Made by a program: the position numbers and the translations under genes
Part shown: piece by piece, positions 34,941 to 46,800 of the stretch
How the letters are laid out: each line of letters starts with the position of its first letter
Numbering within the stretch: the first letter of the stretch is position 1
Source of the DNA: Sinotaia quadrata
Taxonomy: Eukaryota > Mollusca > Gastropoda > Architaenioglossa > Viviparidae
DNA length: 64,000 nucleotides
Reading direction: 5' to 3'
Assembly: GCA_028829895.1 (NCBI GenBank)
Contig: CM054184.1
Coordinates: 49,723,201-49,787,200, forward strand
Notes under the pieces: model-generated
What the model was told of the DNA's origin: nothing
Seen by the model: only the letters and a program-made list of their open reading frames with translations
The model's database searches: none

Positions 34941-37205
34941 ACAGACCACTCTCAAGGACACTTCAATAGTGCCTTCTGATCATCGAAATGTATTGTGAAA
35001 ACTTGGTTTCAATGGCTATTGTGAGGGCTTTTATCATCAAAGTATATTAAAAATATTAACTTGGTTTAAAGTAAAATTACATACTTACATATCAAATCTT
35101 TATATTAAAATGAATGTGTGGGCGTATGTTCGCTTGATGGGAAGTGGCATTAATGTTGAAGCAGTGAAACGGAAGAGCAATGATGCATGGTGCAGGACTA
35201 GACAACAATAACCAACAACTTTCGATAGGCTGCAGTCAGGTAGAAAAACGAGATACCCAAAAACGAGATACCCATAAAAGTGTGGAAGTGAGAGCGAAAC
35301 CCTACATTTTCTCCGCTCACTCACACTCCAGTAGCTGAACCGATCGGACTTGCCTTTTTGTTTTATTACCATAGGACTACCTGGATTAAAGATAGAATTT
35401 AGGAGCATTCTTTATACATACTGTTCCACTCCAAAGCCCTTGTCAGGGGCGAGGTAAAGAGGGAAAGTACCTTACCTACTGCTACATTAAAAGTAGTACA
35501 AAGTCGAGGTCGGAGACTTGAAAGAAGAAACAGCCTTTGACTACTTTAATTAAGTCAGGGAACGAAAGATTTGATAAACATTCTTAGACCTAATCTGTAT
35601 TCTTTTCAAATAGGTAGATGGGGATGAATTACTTGCGCAATATAATCGAGCTGCAGGCGTGGCCATTTTGCTAAGCCAGACTCTCAAATGCCACGTAAGT
35701 GAGAAAGAACAAGAGACACTTAGACAACAAACTAAACAGATGGCAAAATCCACCGCAAAAGAAATTAAACTCCACCAAGATTCCAAATAGGAAATAATAC
35801 AGGCCTTCTCACAGACATAAACAACTGTGACAGAAGACAAAATGCCGACACTACCACTATCAATATGTTAAAAAAAAAAGGAAGAAAAAAAGACAAAGGA
35901 ACAGAAAATATCCAACAAAAAAAACTAAAGCACAGAATCGAAAGAAAAATAAACATCCAGACAGAGCCAGGAAAAACAAACAAACAAACAAACAGCCCAG
36001 CCACAATGACTGAAATCGAGGCCGCCCTCGATGAATACACAAAGGTTCTTGATGCTCCTCTATCACCCTTTCTAGAGCCACCAACAAGAACAGCAACAGA
36101 CTCCAAAAACTGAAAAGCAATCAGAAACTAAGACAACTCAACAAAAGAATAAGAGAAAACGACCGCCTCCCGGCATTAGGAGAACTAAGAAAAATCCAAG
36201 ATGCGGTTCGACATCAGAGAGATAAACAACAAAATGAAACATAAGATCTACCACCACCAATGACAACGACAGTACAGAGATCTGCAGTGGGAATTTTTTA
36301 ACCACTCGTGTCATGTTTCAAATAGTGCTTGACTATCTATACTGTCCGCCAGCACCCGTCTACACCGGGAACAGCAACAACGACCACATCATCAGTAAGG
36401 AGGACAAGGGTTTAAACATCCCATGCGTCGTGGGTAAGCACTAGTTATATACTTGGCATGCTATTAGCTTGGGCTGTGTAAGATAACTCCACACCCTCCC
36501 TTCCAACATCAGAGACCGCAACAACAGTAACATCAACCACCACAACATTACCCATAGACTAGTGGACTAGTGTATGGCCTCTACCGGCCATACATGAGCG
36601 CCTCTGATACAGGCTACCATTCATCATCACTACCTTACAACTTTCCTGTCTACCACCCACTACTGTCTTTCAACATCTTCATCTCTACCAAAAGCGTCTG
36701 ATAAACAGCGAAATCGGCTGATAGGCGGAAGCTGCTATCATTCTAATTTCATCATCATTAACATCATATTTCATTGAAGTGTAGAATCAGATAGTAAGGC
36801 TTAGTGTAACTGTAGCGTAAGAGTGTGTCTATTTATGCCTCTGTACTGACTGCTCCAGGGCGTGGTGAGTTAACGGTAATCACAACGGATACCAGACCAT
36901 CTCCCCTATAATAATCAGAGTGGATTAGTTTGATTCGGCTTCCGTTAATGGATTAACGTATAAGTCTAAGCATATGAATTAACAGTATCGATATGGATCA
37001 CATCGTGTTTCGAATGAAATAAATTTTATTTTCTTTACTTTTCGTATTAAGTCTTATTAGCTATTAGTTTTGCATAGATGATGCTTGCAAATAATTGTTT
37101 ATTATATTGTTTTTTTTGTATAGATACAGTAATGATACAGTAAACAAAAAATAATTTAAAATCAATTAAATTTTTAATTTCCCATATGAGTATACTTTCC
37201 TTTAT
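34941..37205. other. Intergenic, non-repetitive; possible unrecognised transposon debris
   Basis: 35095-35420 is a compact GC-richer block ending in ggactacctggattaaagat, looking like dispersed-repeat sequence but not recognised. 35990-36110 has a short frame with MTEIEAALDEYTKVLDAPL, then stops. A perfect 8-bp hairpin (gtatggcc/ggccatac) sits at about 36573-36594. No gene can be supported. Confidence 0.4.
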
Positions 37206-37267
37206 ATTTGATTGAATATGATAGTTCTGCATGATTCGTGTATTTCAAGTTTTCTTGTTTGTTTCAG

Positions 37268-37427
37268 GACCAACTTGGACGCTATAGATGAAATGTTTTC
37301 CCACTTTATCGAAGAATACGTAAAGAAAGAAGTTATATCAATAAAAATATGTAATTGTGACAAATTACAAATAGAAGTGAAACAAACAATAAAAGAGAAA
37401 TTCTTACCTTTCAAGTACTGGCAATGA
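37268..37427 (+). CDS. Candidate terminal exon of an unidentified protein
   Basis: An acceptor (cttgtttgtttcag) is followed by 53 codons in one frame and a TGA. The peptide starts (R)TNLDAIDEMFSHFIEEYV and ends KEKFLPFKYWQ: an amphipathic, charged composition unlike the surrounding repeats. The first base completes a split codon, so a 5' exon is needed, but none was found. It could be a transposon remnant or chance. Confidence 0.25.
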
Positions 37428-37429
37428 AT

Positions 37430-37612
37430 ACCTGCTGAATGGCCCAAGCTGTTCACTTTTCCTTCTTGAGGCATGTTCTGACCAGGCTGTTCACTTTTCT
37501 TCTTGAGGCATGTTCTGGCCAGGCAGTTCAATTTGTATTGTTAGGGTATTTTCTGGCCAGGCAGTTCAATTTGTATTGTTAGGGTATTTTCTGGCCAGGC
37601 TGTTTACACATC
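37430..37612. repeat. Two short tandem duplications
   Basis: ctgttcacttttcttcttga (about 46 bp, x2), then ggcagttcaatttgtattgt (about 54 bp, x2), leading directly into the 27-bp array. Confidence 0.9.
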
Positions 37613-37621
37613 GATATAGTG

Positions 37622-37920
37622 ATATGAAGCAAGACACACCAGTGTATGTTATGAAGCAAGACACACCAGTGTATGTTATGAAGCAAGACACACCAGTGTA
37701 TGTTATGAAGCAAGACACACCAGTGTATGTTATGAAGCAAGACACACCAGTGTATGTTATGAAGCAAGACACACCAGTGTATGTTATGAAGCAAGACACA
37801 CCAGTGTATGTTATGAAGCAAGACACACCAATGTGTGTTATGAAGCAAGACACACCAGTGTATGTTATGAAGCAAGACACACCAGTGTATGTTATGAAGC
37901 AAGACACACCAATACAATGA
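37622..37920. repeat. 27-bp near-perfect minisatellite, about 11 copies
   Basis: Unit atgaagcaagacacaccagt plus gtatgtt. Because 27 is a multiple of 3 the array is open on both strands and yields a repeated nonapeptide (MKQDTPVYV) from 37624. No promoter, splice sites or codon bias support translation. A decayed continuation runs to about 38050. Confidence 0.97.
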
Positions 37921-38349
37921 TATCAAGAAAGACCCAAGTATAATAATATAAAGAAAGACACACCAAATAGTATAATGATAGGAAGATAGACACACCAGTA
38001 TAATGACAGAAAGAAATACACACCAATACAATGACAAAAAGAAAGAAAGACAATTTCTATCGAAATGCATATAATAATTCGCAATAGCCTATCTTTAAAC
38101 AATTTTTTTTAAATGCCAAGATTCTTTAATGTTTAAAAGTAATTTTTAAAGTCAAATACAGTCAATGAATAGGATTTGTGTACGTGTCTGTTTAGTGACT
38201 GTGACTAATGTATCTGAGTCGTGACGTGAATAAACAGAGAGTGTGTGCTTGTTTACATCAGAAAATCGGATAAGGTGTCAAACACGAACAAACAACGTCA
38301 ACTTTACTGTATCGGCAAAATCACTTCACTTCAGATTTGGCGGTGGAAG

Positions 38350-38490
38350 TCAGATAATTTATGGAGAAACAAGTAGGTAATCCTTATCATTTTTCTCATT
38401 CCATCATTTGGGTCAGAGGTCACGTAGACATTTTATGGAGAAACAAGTATGTAATCCGTATCATCTTTCTCATTTCATCATTCGAGTCAA
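38350..38490. repeat. About 76-bp duplication, 2 copies
   Basis: tttatggagaaacaagta and ctttctcatttcatcatt are shared by the two copies. Confidence 0.85.
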
Positions 38491-38779
38491 AAAATAATTT
38501 CTTTCCCACTTCCAAATTTTCTAATTGTTGTATTTCGTGTTGTTTTCTGTGCATGCTAATGTTATATTACAAAATTCAAAATAAAACAAAATAAAAATCA
38601 TCAGTAATTAAACAATCCACGATGTGTGTGATAATCACTACTTTAGCAAAAGTCATTTGCCGATGTATTTTATGTTTGTGACACTTGAATTACAATTTAA
38701 CGGGTAAAACTAAGGTACGTGACAAACAATACCGGGTAGAAGTCCACGTCACTATGTTACAAGGTAAGTCTTTTAATGT

Positions 38780-38954
<175 letters not shown>

Positions 38955-39289
38955 CACCTCTCTGCTATTTCATCTTATATTTATGAATATCGGCTCACGT
39001 CAACAAATAATTCAATGATTTACAGTTAATGGGCGTGATATGGGTTGGCTGACTGAATAATTTTGGCTTTAGCGTCTATTCTCACCTTAACCGATTTGAC
39101 ACTAAAATCAGGAAGATTTTTTTAATGAGGTTACCTGTCAGGTAGCTGAGGAAAGTAGAAGAAGAATGGAATGGCAAGATTGTTAAGTTAAACTTTCTGC
39201 TGCTAATGTTATTTGCAAAACTGATGTGATCTGATATTGCTTTTGTACAGTATTGATTCCTTTAATCTGTTGTTTGCTTTCTGTAACAA

Positions 39290-40440
39290 AATAAATTTTG
39301 ATTTATGTCTTTTGTAATTAGTTATTACATTTGAATATCTGTTATTACATTGTAACAAAAAGAATTTATATTTATGTATTTTGTACCTAATTATTACATT
39401 TGAGTGTCTGTTATTACTTTATAACAAAAGGAATTTAGATTTATGTATTTAGTAATTAGTTATTACATTTGAGTATCTCCTATTACTTTATAACAAAAGG
39501 AATTTAGATTTATGTATTTTGTATCTAATTATTACATTTGAGTGTCTGTTATTACTTTATAATTTATGTATTTAGTAATTAGTTATTACATTTGAGTGTT
39601 TGTTATTAATTTGTAACAAAAGGAATTTAGATTTATGTATTTTGTTATTATTATGTATTTATGTACTTAGTTATTAGGTTTGAGTATACTTTTCTGTTCT
39701 GTTCTTTACTGTAAGGCAAACCACTAGAGTTGATTTACAGTTATAATTAGGTGTACTGTTCTTTACAAAATTAGCTTTCAGCACACAATCTCCACATCAA
39801 AATAAATTGAAACCATAAAGTACAATCTCTATATCAAAATAAATTGAAACCATAGAGTTAAGTACAATCTCGACATCAAAATAAATAAAAACCATAGAGT
39901 TAAGTACAATTTCTACATCAAAATAAATAGAAACCATAGAGTTAAGTATTATCTCTACATCAAATTAATAGAAACCATAAAGTACAATCTCGACATCAAA
40001 ATAAATAGAAACCATAGAGTTAAGTACAATTAATAAAGAAGTATTCTTCACAGATCAAATTACTCTATTAGACTTTAGATCTCTTATGACATCAAACTAC
40101 AGAAAATTTCTGCAGCCCAAGAATTCTACAAAGTTTCAAACAGTGGCCATGTAGTCTATTGCAAAATTAATTTATAACATCAAACTACAAAAAATATCTG
40201 CAGCCCAAGAATTCTACAAAGTTTCAAACAGTGGCCATGTAGTCTATTGCAAAATTAATTTATAACATCAAACTACAAAAAATATCTGCAGCCCAAGAAT
40301 TCTACAAGGTTTCAAACAGTGGCCATGTAGTCTATTGCAAAATTAATTTCAAACTACAGAAAATATCTGCAGCCCAAGAATTCTACAAGGTTTCAAACAG
40401 TGGCCATGTAGTCTATTGCAAAATTAATTTATAACAATCG
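39290..40440. repeat. Three consecutive minisatellites: about 66, 46 and 89 bp
   Basis: 39290-39690: AT-rich unit with aacaaaaggaatttagattt, about 5 copies. 39780-40030: unit with caaaataaatagaaaccata, about 6 copies. 40085-40440: unit with ctgcagcccaagaattctac and agtggccatgtagtctattg, 4 near-identical copies of about 89 bp, the third with a small deletion. Confidence 0.93.
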
Positions 40441-40764
40441 CACAGCGCTCTCTACACAATCAAGAAAATATAACTTGAGATAATCTTTCAGTTATAAAAC
40501 GTAACACATAATTATACATATAACTTTATCACCTATACATATGAATAAATTATACTATACTGGCTGAAAGAAAACAGGAAAATATACAAATTAAAATTTG
40601 CAACTTTGAATTTGTACTAAAAAAAAATCTCAACAGCTAATTCCTCCTCCTGGATAGAGGTACTGGAATGTGTCTTTAGGAAGAACATTCTCAGAATGAT
40701 TGAACGAGAGGACCGACTTTGCTTTCTTAGAAATGTCCAGTTGGCTCATACTCGGCCATCTGGA

Positions 40765-41310
40765 CAGTTATGACGTATCTCTCTGTTAGTTAATTACAGT
40801 TATGACGTATCTCTGTCAGTTAATTACAGTTATGACGTATTTTTCTGTTAGCTAATTACAGTTATGACGTATCTCTCTGTCAGCTAATTACTGTTATGAC
40901 GTATCTCTCTGTCAGCTAATTACAGTTATGACGTATCTCTCTGTTAGCTAATTACTGTTATGACGTATCTCTCTGTCAGCTAATTACTGTTATGACGTAT
41001 CTCTCTGTTAGCTAATTACAGTTATGACGTATCTCTCTGTCAGCTAATTACAGTTATGACGTATCTCTCTGTCAGCTAATTACTGTTATGACGTATCTCT
41101 CTGTCAGCTAATTACTGTTATGACGTATCTCTCTGTCAGCTAATTACTGTTATGACGTATCTCTCTGTCAGCTAATTACTGTTATGACGTATCTCTCTGT
41201 CAGCTAATTACAGTTATGACGTATCTCTCTGTCAGCTAATTACTGTTATGACGTATCTCTCTGTCAGCTAATTACAGTTATGACGTATCTCTCTGTCAGC
41301 TAATTACTAT
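40765..41310. repeat. 32-bp minisatellite with TTATGACGTA in every unit, about 17 copies
   Basis: Unit gttatgacgtatctctctgt plus cagctaattac with A/T and C/T variants in the last bases. Copies are very homogeneous. The array ends about 370 bp before the signal-peptide exon of the knottin gene. Each unit holds TGACGTA, resembling a CREB/ATF half-site. Confidence 0.97.
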
Positions 41311-41654
41311 TGCCCAGTACCTCTCTGTCATAGTCAATGCGGTTAATGATAACAGTTAATGCGGTTAACGGTAACAATACGAAGCGGGTAGGTATACCTA
41401 GTTTCAGAGAAGCTAGCCTTGAGATTTCTAAAGATGGCGTTAATCATTTTTAGAGTGAAATGTCGCCTCGGTGGGTCTTTCATTTACAATCTTGAAAACA
41501 TTTTGCAATACTTTATATACAACGTGCAAAGTGACAATTCGAGGAAAAGGAGAAAATAGTTCTCAGTGACAAATCGATGAAAAGTTAAAAATAGTTCTCA
41601 CAGTGACAATAGACAAATAGCACATCTCACGTTTCCTTACTTTTTTCTCAACAG

Positions 41655-41754
41655 ACTTTACCAAGTGCCAGAAAACAACGAAAATGAAAATGGAATTTGT
41701 CAACCTAGTTCTGGTAATCTTATTGGTTACCATGACCACGGTGTGTACTGTACG
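41655..41754 (+). CDS. Knottin gene, signal-peptide exon with short 5'UTR
   Basis: A strong acceptor (cttacttttttctcaacag, ending 41654) suggests a further non-coding exon upstream. The first ATG is 41684; a second in-frame ATG follows at 41690. Donor gtaagt at 41755 is a perfect consensus. Confidence 0.8.
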
Positions 41755-44700
41755 GTAAGTCATGAACTGTAAGTAGTTTAAGATATACATTTAATCTCAT
41801 CCCACCTCACTCTATAGAACATGTTAATTTCCATTCCCAGACGTATGACAGCATTTGCAAACCAATGACTGGTTTATTTTAAAATACATATGTCATCACT
41901 CGTTTAGCTCACCTTGAACTACATTAAAAGGCAGCCCCATGTATACAAATAACTTGACATAACGGGCTACATTTGGTCCTAAACCGTTTTGCACAGTTTG
42001 TCCTATACTGAAAAGCAAGTCCATCGATTCAAATATCTAGACATTAAAAACGTCACGAGGTCCTAAACTGGACATATTTCAAACTAAGGCAGATCTAAAA
42101 CAGATTTACTTCAGTTACTTGGAGTGACGTTTATTTGCAATGTTTATTATTTACTTTCGAAAATTCATGGATTTCAAAATGGGCAGTTGTCATTAAGACA
42201 CCTAACATACTTTAGATTGTTTTCATGAACTTTAACCCTGATAAGAAAAGATTGAGATACCATACCTAAAGACGGTTTTACCTGAACTTTAACGCTTCTC
42301 GGGCAAGTGTGTCACTGAGATACCATAGCTTTAGACAGTTTAACTGACGTTTGTCATTTCTAGGGCAAGTTGTATTTTTTTCACTTATTTAAATAATCAC
42401 GTTCTGTTGGCTGCAATAAAATGTCAGGAATATTTTTCGTTCTTTGAATATATGTCGTCAAGTGAGTTAGGTTTTAAGTTTAGAAATCCGTTTTGTACCT
42501 AATTGAAACTTTTCATATATGTTATACTCAAACGTAAACTATACAAATACATTGTACCCATAATAAACACTTTTCAAATACATTGTACCCAAAATTAAAT
42601 CTTTACAAATACATTCTACCCATAATAAACACTTTTCAAATACATTCTACCCAAAATTAAATCTTTACAAATACATTCTACCCATAATAAACACTTTTCA
42701 AATACATTCTACCCAAAATTAAATCTTTACAAATACATTCTACCCATAATTAACACTTTTCAAATACGTTATATCCATAATTTAAAATGTTCAAATATGT
42801 ACTTCCCAGAATTAATACTTTCTGCCCATAATTAACACTTTTCAAATACGTTTTACCAATAATTAACACTTCAAATGCTCCATCCATAATTAAAACATTG
42901 GGCATCAGTTTGGTCTATAATTAAAATTTTGAAATTAGTTTTGTCCAACTTTATCACTTTTGACATTCATTTTCTCCGTAATTATTTTTGACATTCACTT
43001 TGTCCGTAATTAAAAGTTTGTATACGCATTTTTGTCTATAATTAAAACTGTTGACATTCGTTCTGTCCAAAAACTGTTGACATTCATGTTGTTCATAATT
43101 AAAACTTTTGACCTTCATTTTTTCAATATAACATTTGACATTCATTTTGCCCATAAGATTTTTCACATTAGCTTTGTCTATTATTAGAATTTGTATATTC
43201 ATTTTGTTTATAAATAAAAGTTTTTTCCCCCGTTTTGACTATAATTTAAACATTCGTTTTGTCCATAACTCTTTTAACATTCATTTCGTCTATAAATAAT
43301 TTAAATCTGGAAAAAATGTTTTCCTTCAAGTTCCCATTTCCATGGTTACACAGTACCTCAGGATTCTTAAGATGCTTATGTAGTAGAAACATAATGTATT
43401 TACATGAGAAACATAATGTAGTTAATTGTAGAATCATGCTTTAATTACTTGTAGAAACATAATGTAGTTAGTTACTTGTAGAAACATAATATAGTTACTT
43501 GTAGAAATATAATGTAGCTACTTCTTAGAAACAGGCTACTTTGACATCTTGAAACATAGTGTAGTTATTTATTAAAACATAATGTAGTTACTTCTTGAAA
43601 TAGAATATAGTTACTTGTCGAAACATAATGTAGTTACTTGTAGAAACATAATGCAGTTACTTATCAAAACATAATGTAGTTACTTCTTGAAATAGAATAT
43701 AGTTACTTGTCGAAACATAATGTAGTTACTTGTAGAAACATAATGTAGTTACTTGTAGAAACATAATGCAGTTACTTATCAAAACATAATGAAGTTACTT
43801 CTTGAAATAGAATATATTTACTTGCAGAAAATTATATAGTTACTTTGGAAGGTGGTTTAGCTTCTGTTGGAGAAGAGAAAATGAAAGAACGTTTAACATT
43901 GTTTCCAGATCGAAATGCCAAAATTGTTATCTCAGTGTAAACATGAAGATGACTACTTGGTTACTCTTACAAATTTGATCATTGTTACTCTATAGATATT
44001 TGAACATTGTTATTACATAGACCTGTGAATAAGGTTTTACTTGTTACAAATTAGATCAAGGTTACTCTATAGATATTTGAACTTTATAACGTAGAAATGT
44101 GAATAAGGTTCTACTTGTTATAAAAGTGATCATGGTTTATATTGAGATTATATGAACATAGTTATTAAGTAGAAATGTTAATAATGTTACTACTTGGTTA
44201 TGTTTATTGGGTAGAAATGGGATAATGATCATTAAATCTATCTATCTATCTATCTATCAGTCTATCTATCTATCACTTAATCTTGTCGACCATTGGGGCA
44301 CCACTTATGATCTGACAACCAATTTCCTCCATTCCATTATGTTCTCTGCTAATCTTACTCTATTGCTCAGTTTCAGTCTTGTCCAATCTGAGATGCTATC
44401 CTCCAATCTTTTCCTCTGTCTTCCTCTCCTTCGCCCTCCTTGCACAGTATCTTGCATGATTGTCTTGGCAAGCCCTGTTGATCGTGTGACATGCCCATAC
44501 CATTATCTTTTTTACGTTTTACTACAATGACCAATAGCTCTTCCTAGGGCCCAATGGCTTGCCTAATTCTGTTTCCCATTTCTTCATTCGTGACATGATC
44601 TCTATACGAAATGCCAAGCAGCCTTCGAAAGCATCTCATTTCAGTAGTTTGTATCCTCCTTTCCGCTGTGAGGGTCCATATCACAGACATATAAAATCAC

Positions 44701-45880
44701 AGGTACAACTAATACGAATATCATCACAACACTAGATATCAAATGGTAATAAGAGTATCACCACAACACTAGATATCAAATGGTAATAAAAGTGTCACAA
44801 CAACACTAGACATCAAATGGTAATAAAAGTGTCACCACAACACTAGACATCAAATGGTAATAAAAGTGTCACCACAACACTAGACATCAAATTGTAATAA
44901 AGTTGTCACCACAACACTAGACATCAAATTGTAATAAAGTTGTCACCACAACACTAGACATCAGATGGTAATAAGCTTGACACCACAACACTAGACATCA
45001 GATTGTAATAAAGTTGTCACCACAACACTAGACATCAGATGGTAATAAGCTTGACACCACAACACTAGACATCAAATTGTAATAAAGTTGTCACCACAAC
45101 ACTAGATATCAGATGGTAATAAGATTGTCACCACAACACTAGACGTCAAATGGTAATAAAAAGTGTCACCACAACACTAGACATCAAATTTGTTTACACG
45201 TTTGTAGTTGGAACAATGGAAACGTTGTAATAATGTAACGATGATTGTTAACAAACGTCATTGATTGAATTTGTTTCTTTTGTATATCCAGGTCTGAACG
45301 TTGCCTAAAAGTTGGATCTACATGCAAATACGACTCTAAATGCTGCTCCCTCTGGTGTTCAAGAAACGACAAAAAGTGCCACAACTGCCAGAAGGATGGA
45401 GTGCACTGCATATACGACTCTATGTGCTGCTCCCAGTGGTGTTCCCATAGCGACAAAAAGTGTCACAAGTGTCTAGAAGATGGATCTAAATGCACATACG
45501 ACTCTATGTGCTGCTCCCAGTGGTGTTCCCATAACGACAAAAAGTGCTACAAATGCCTACAAGAGGGATCTGACTGCGTACACGACTCTAGGTGCTGCTC
45601 TCGCCTGTGTTCTACTACCACCGGCAAGTGTGAACATTGCCTAAAAGATGGATCTCACTGCACACGCAACTACATGTGCTGTTCTCACCTGTGTTCTTCG
45701 ACCACCGCCAAGTGTGAACAGTGCCTACAAAATGGATCTCACTGTGAAACAGACTTCGTGTGCTGCTCCAAATGGTGTAGTGCTGAAAGAAAGTGTGACA
45801 GATTTGGATCCAAAGTAAAAAGAAATCGCATTTCTAACCCCTATGCATTTCTCTACAATCCTTCTAACAGCCAGGAGTAA
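41684..45880 (+). CDS. Secreted protein with six tandem inhibitor-cystine-knot repeats
   Basis: Two coding exons (41684-41754 and 45292-45880) join in phase (CG|G, Arg24) to 219 residues. Residues 1-23 are a signal peptide (hydrophobic core LVLVILLV). Residues 28-192 are six repeats of 28 residues, each C-x6-C-x5-CC-x3-C-x6-C (x5 in the last), starting at Cys 28, 56, 84, 112, 140 and 168, with two-residue linkers; 36 cysteines in all. This is the knottin/ICK spacing also used by cone-snail framework VI/VII peptides and by non-venom invertebrate proteins (family knowledge). A basic tail of about 27 residues has a KR site (200-201) before a Tyr/Pro/Asn-rich end. Function is not shown by sequence: defence, protease or channel inhibition, or structural roles are all possible. 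Linkers lack dibasic sites, so it is probably one multi-knot chain. Confidence 0.88.
42530..43270. repeat. Knottin-gene intron minisatellites, 31/62 and about 33 bp
   Basis: caaatacattctacccataa alternates with caaatacattctacccaaaa to form a 62-bp dimer, about 4 copies (42540-42760). Diverged units around ttttgacattcattttgtcc run to about 43270. Confidence 0.88.
43375..44200. repeat. 23-bp minisatellite, about 15 copies, and diverged follow-on
   Basis: agttacttgtagaaacataa plus tgt at 43375-43850, with a duplicated larger block (43610-43690 and 43690-43800). Weaker repeats around actctatagatatttgaac lie at 43960-44200. Confidence 0.88.
44236..44700 (-). mobile_element. 5'-truncated RTE-type LINE, 3' end
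   Basis: The minus strand from 44690 encodes the C-terminal part of an RTE-like endonuclease/reverse-transcriptase polyprotein: EMRCFRRLLGISYRDHVTNE, NRIRQAIGP, stop, ELL, then WYGHVTRSTGLAKTIMQ and GGRRRGRQRKRLEDSISDW. Two in-frame stops show it is dead. It ends in a GATA-type tetranucleotide tail (plus strand atctatc, 44236-44275), as RTE elements commonly do. It lies in the knottin intron in antisense. Confidence 0.85.
44700..45185. repeat. About 36-bp minisatellite, about 13 copies
   Basis: caccacaacactagacatca plus aatggtaataaaagtgt, directly abutting the truncated 5' side of the LINE and ending about 105 bp before the knottin acceptor. Confidence 0.95.
45292..45880 (+). CDS. Knottin gene, exon with all six cystine knots
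   Basis: Acceptor tttcttttgtatatccag; 196 codons including TAA at 45878-45880. The exon is an 84-bp coding tandem repeat. Copies 2 and 3 are almost identical in DNA (cgactctatgtgctgctccc shared), while 4-6 are diverged and carry Thr/Ser instead of the Asn/Asp-Asp-Lys-Lys of the last loop. GC content is well above the flanks. Candidate poly(A) signals: attaaa near 45923 and 46048, aataaa near 46513. Confidence 0.9.
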
Positions 45881-46133
45881 AATGACCAACCAGATCGCGG
45901 GCCATAACGAAGCGTCGAAACTATTAAAATTTAATTAGATTTTTTAAAAGTCATTTCTCTATAAATTATTTTCAAAACGCACTTGCAACAAAAAAATTCT
46001 TCACTGGTACTGTTTGTCTTTAAAGTGAATTTGTAACCTGTCACTACATTAAACTGAAAACGAAATATTACGTCATAGTGTCTGTGTCTCTATCTACTAT
46101 GTGTGCAACTTCGTGATTTTCTGTTATTTGTTC

Positions 46134-46215
<82 letters not shown>

Positions 46216-46590
46216 TATGTGTGTGCGACAGATTGGTTTATACTAAGAGAGGATATCATTAATTATGAAAATATTATCATGTCTATAACCATGTGATAGT
46301 ACACACCTCTCACCTTGCGGGTAACTGACTGAAAGAATAGTCTCCTTACTGTCCCCATAGTAATCCCCATTATTGTAAATGAACACTACATAATACTTCT
46401 GACCTGGCAAATGTCCAAATAGAGAAGTGGACAGGTCTACGCCACCACCACCACCACCACCCACTACTCATAACCTTTTAACCAATTTAAAACACAGGTC
46501 AAAGGTGTTGATAAATAAAGAAATAGAATGTATTAACAATAGAAATTACTAGACACTTCACAGCAATTCAACATTGATCAAACACAAACA
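45881..46590. other. 3' flank of the knottin gene, with CT microsatellite
   Basis: Possible poly(A) signals as noted for the gene; (CT)n at 46147-46209; a short CCA run at 46440-46461. No further gene. Confidence 0.7.
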
Positions 46591-46800
46591 ATAGCATATA
46601 CAATGACGACATAGAGAAACGCACAAACACATAGAGAAAAACACAATGACATATACAATGACGACATAGAGAAAAACACAATGACATATACAATGAAGAC
46701 ATAGAGAAAAACACAAACAATGACATATACAATGAAGACATAAAGAAAAACACAATGACATATACAATGAAGACATAGAGAAACGCACAAACAAATATAA
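46590..46800. repeat. About 35-bp minisatellite, 6 copies
   Basis: acatatacaatgaagacata plus gagaaaaacacaatg. Hydrophobic minus-strand frames here are artefacts. Confidence 0.93.

Noticed and set aside
36573..36594. Perfect 8-bp hairpin considered as a Helitron 3' end
   Set aside because: No CTRR terminus follows the hairpin and no TC 5' end or helicase was seen.
40765..41310. Regular 32-bp repeats considered as a CRISPR array
   Set aside because: Units are directly contiguous with no unique spacers, in an animal genome; it is a minisatellite.
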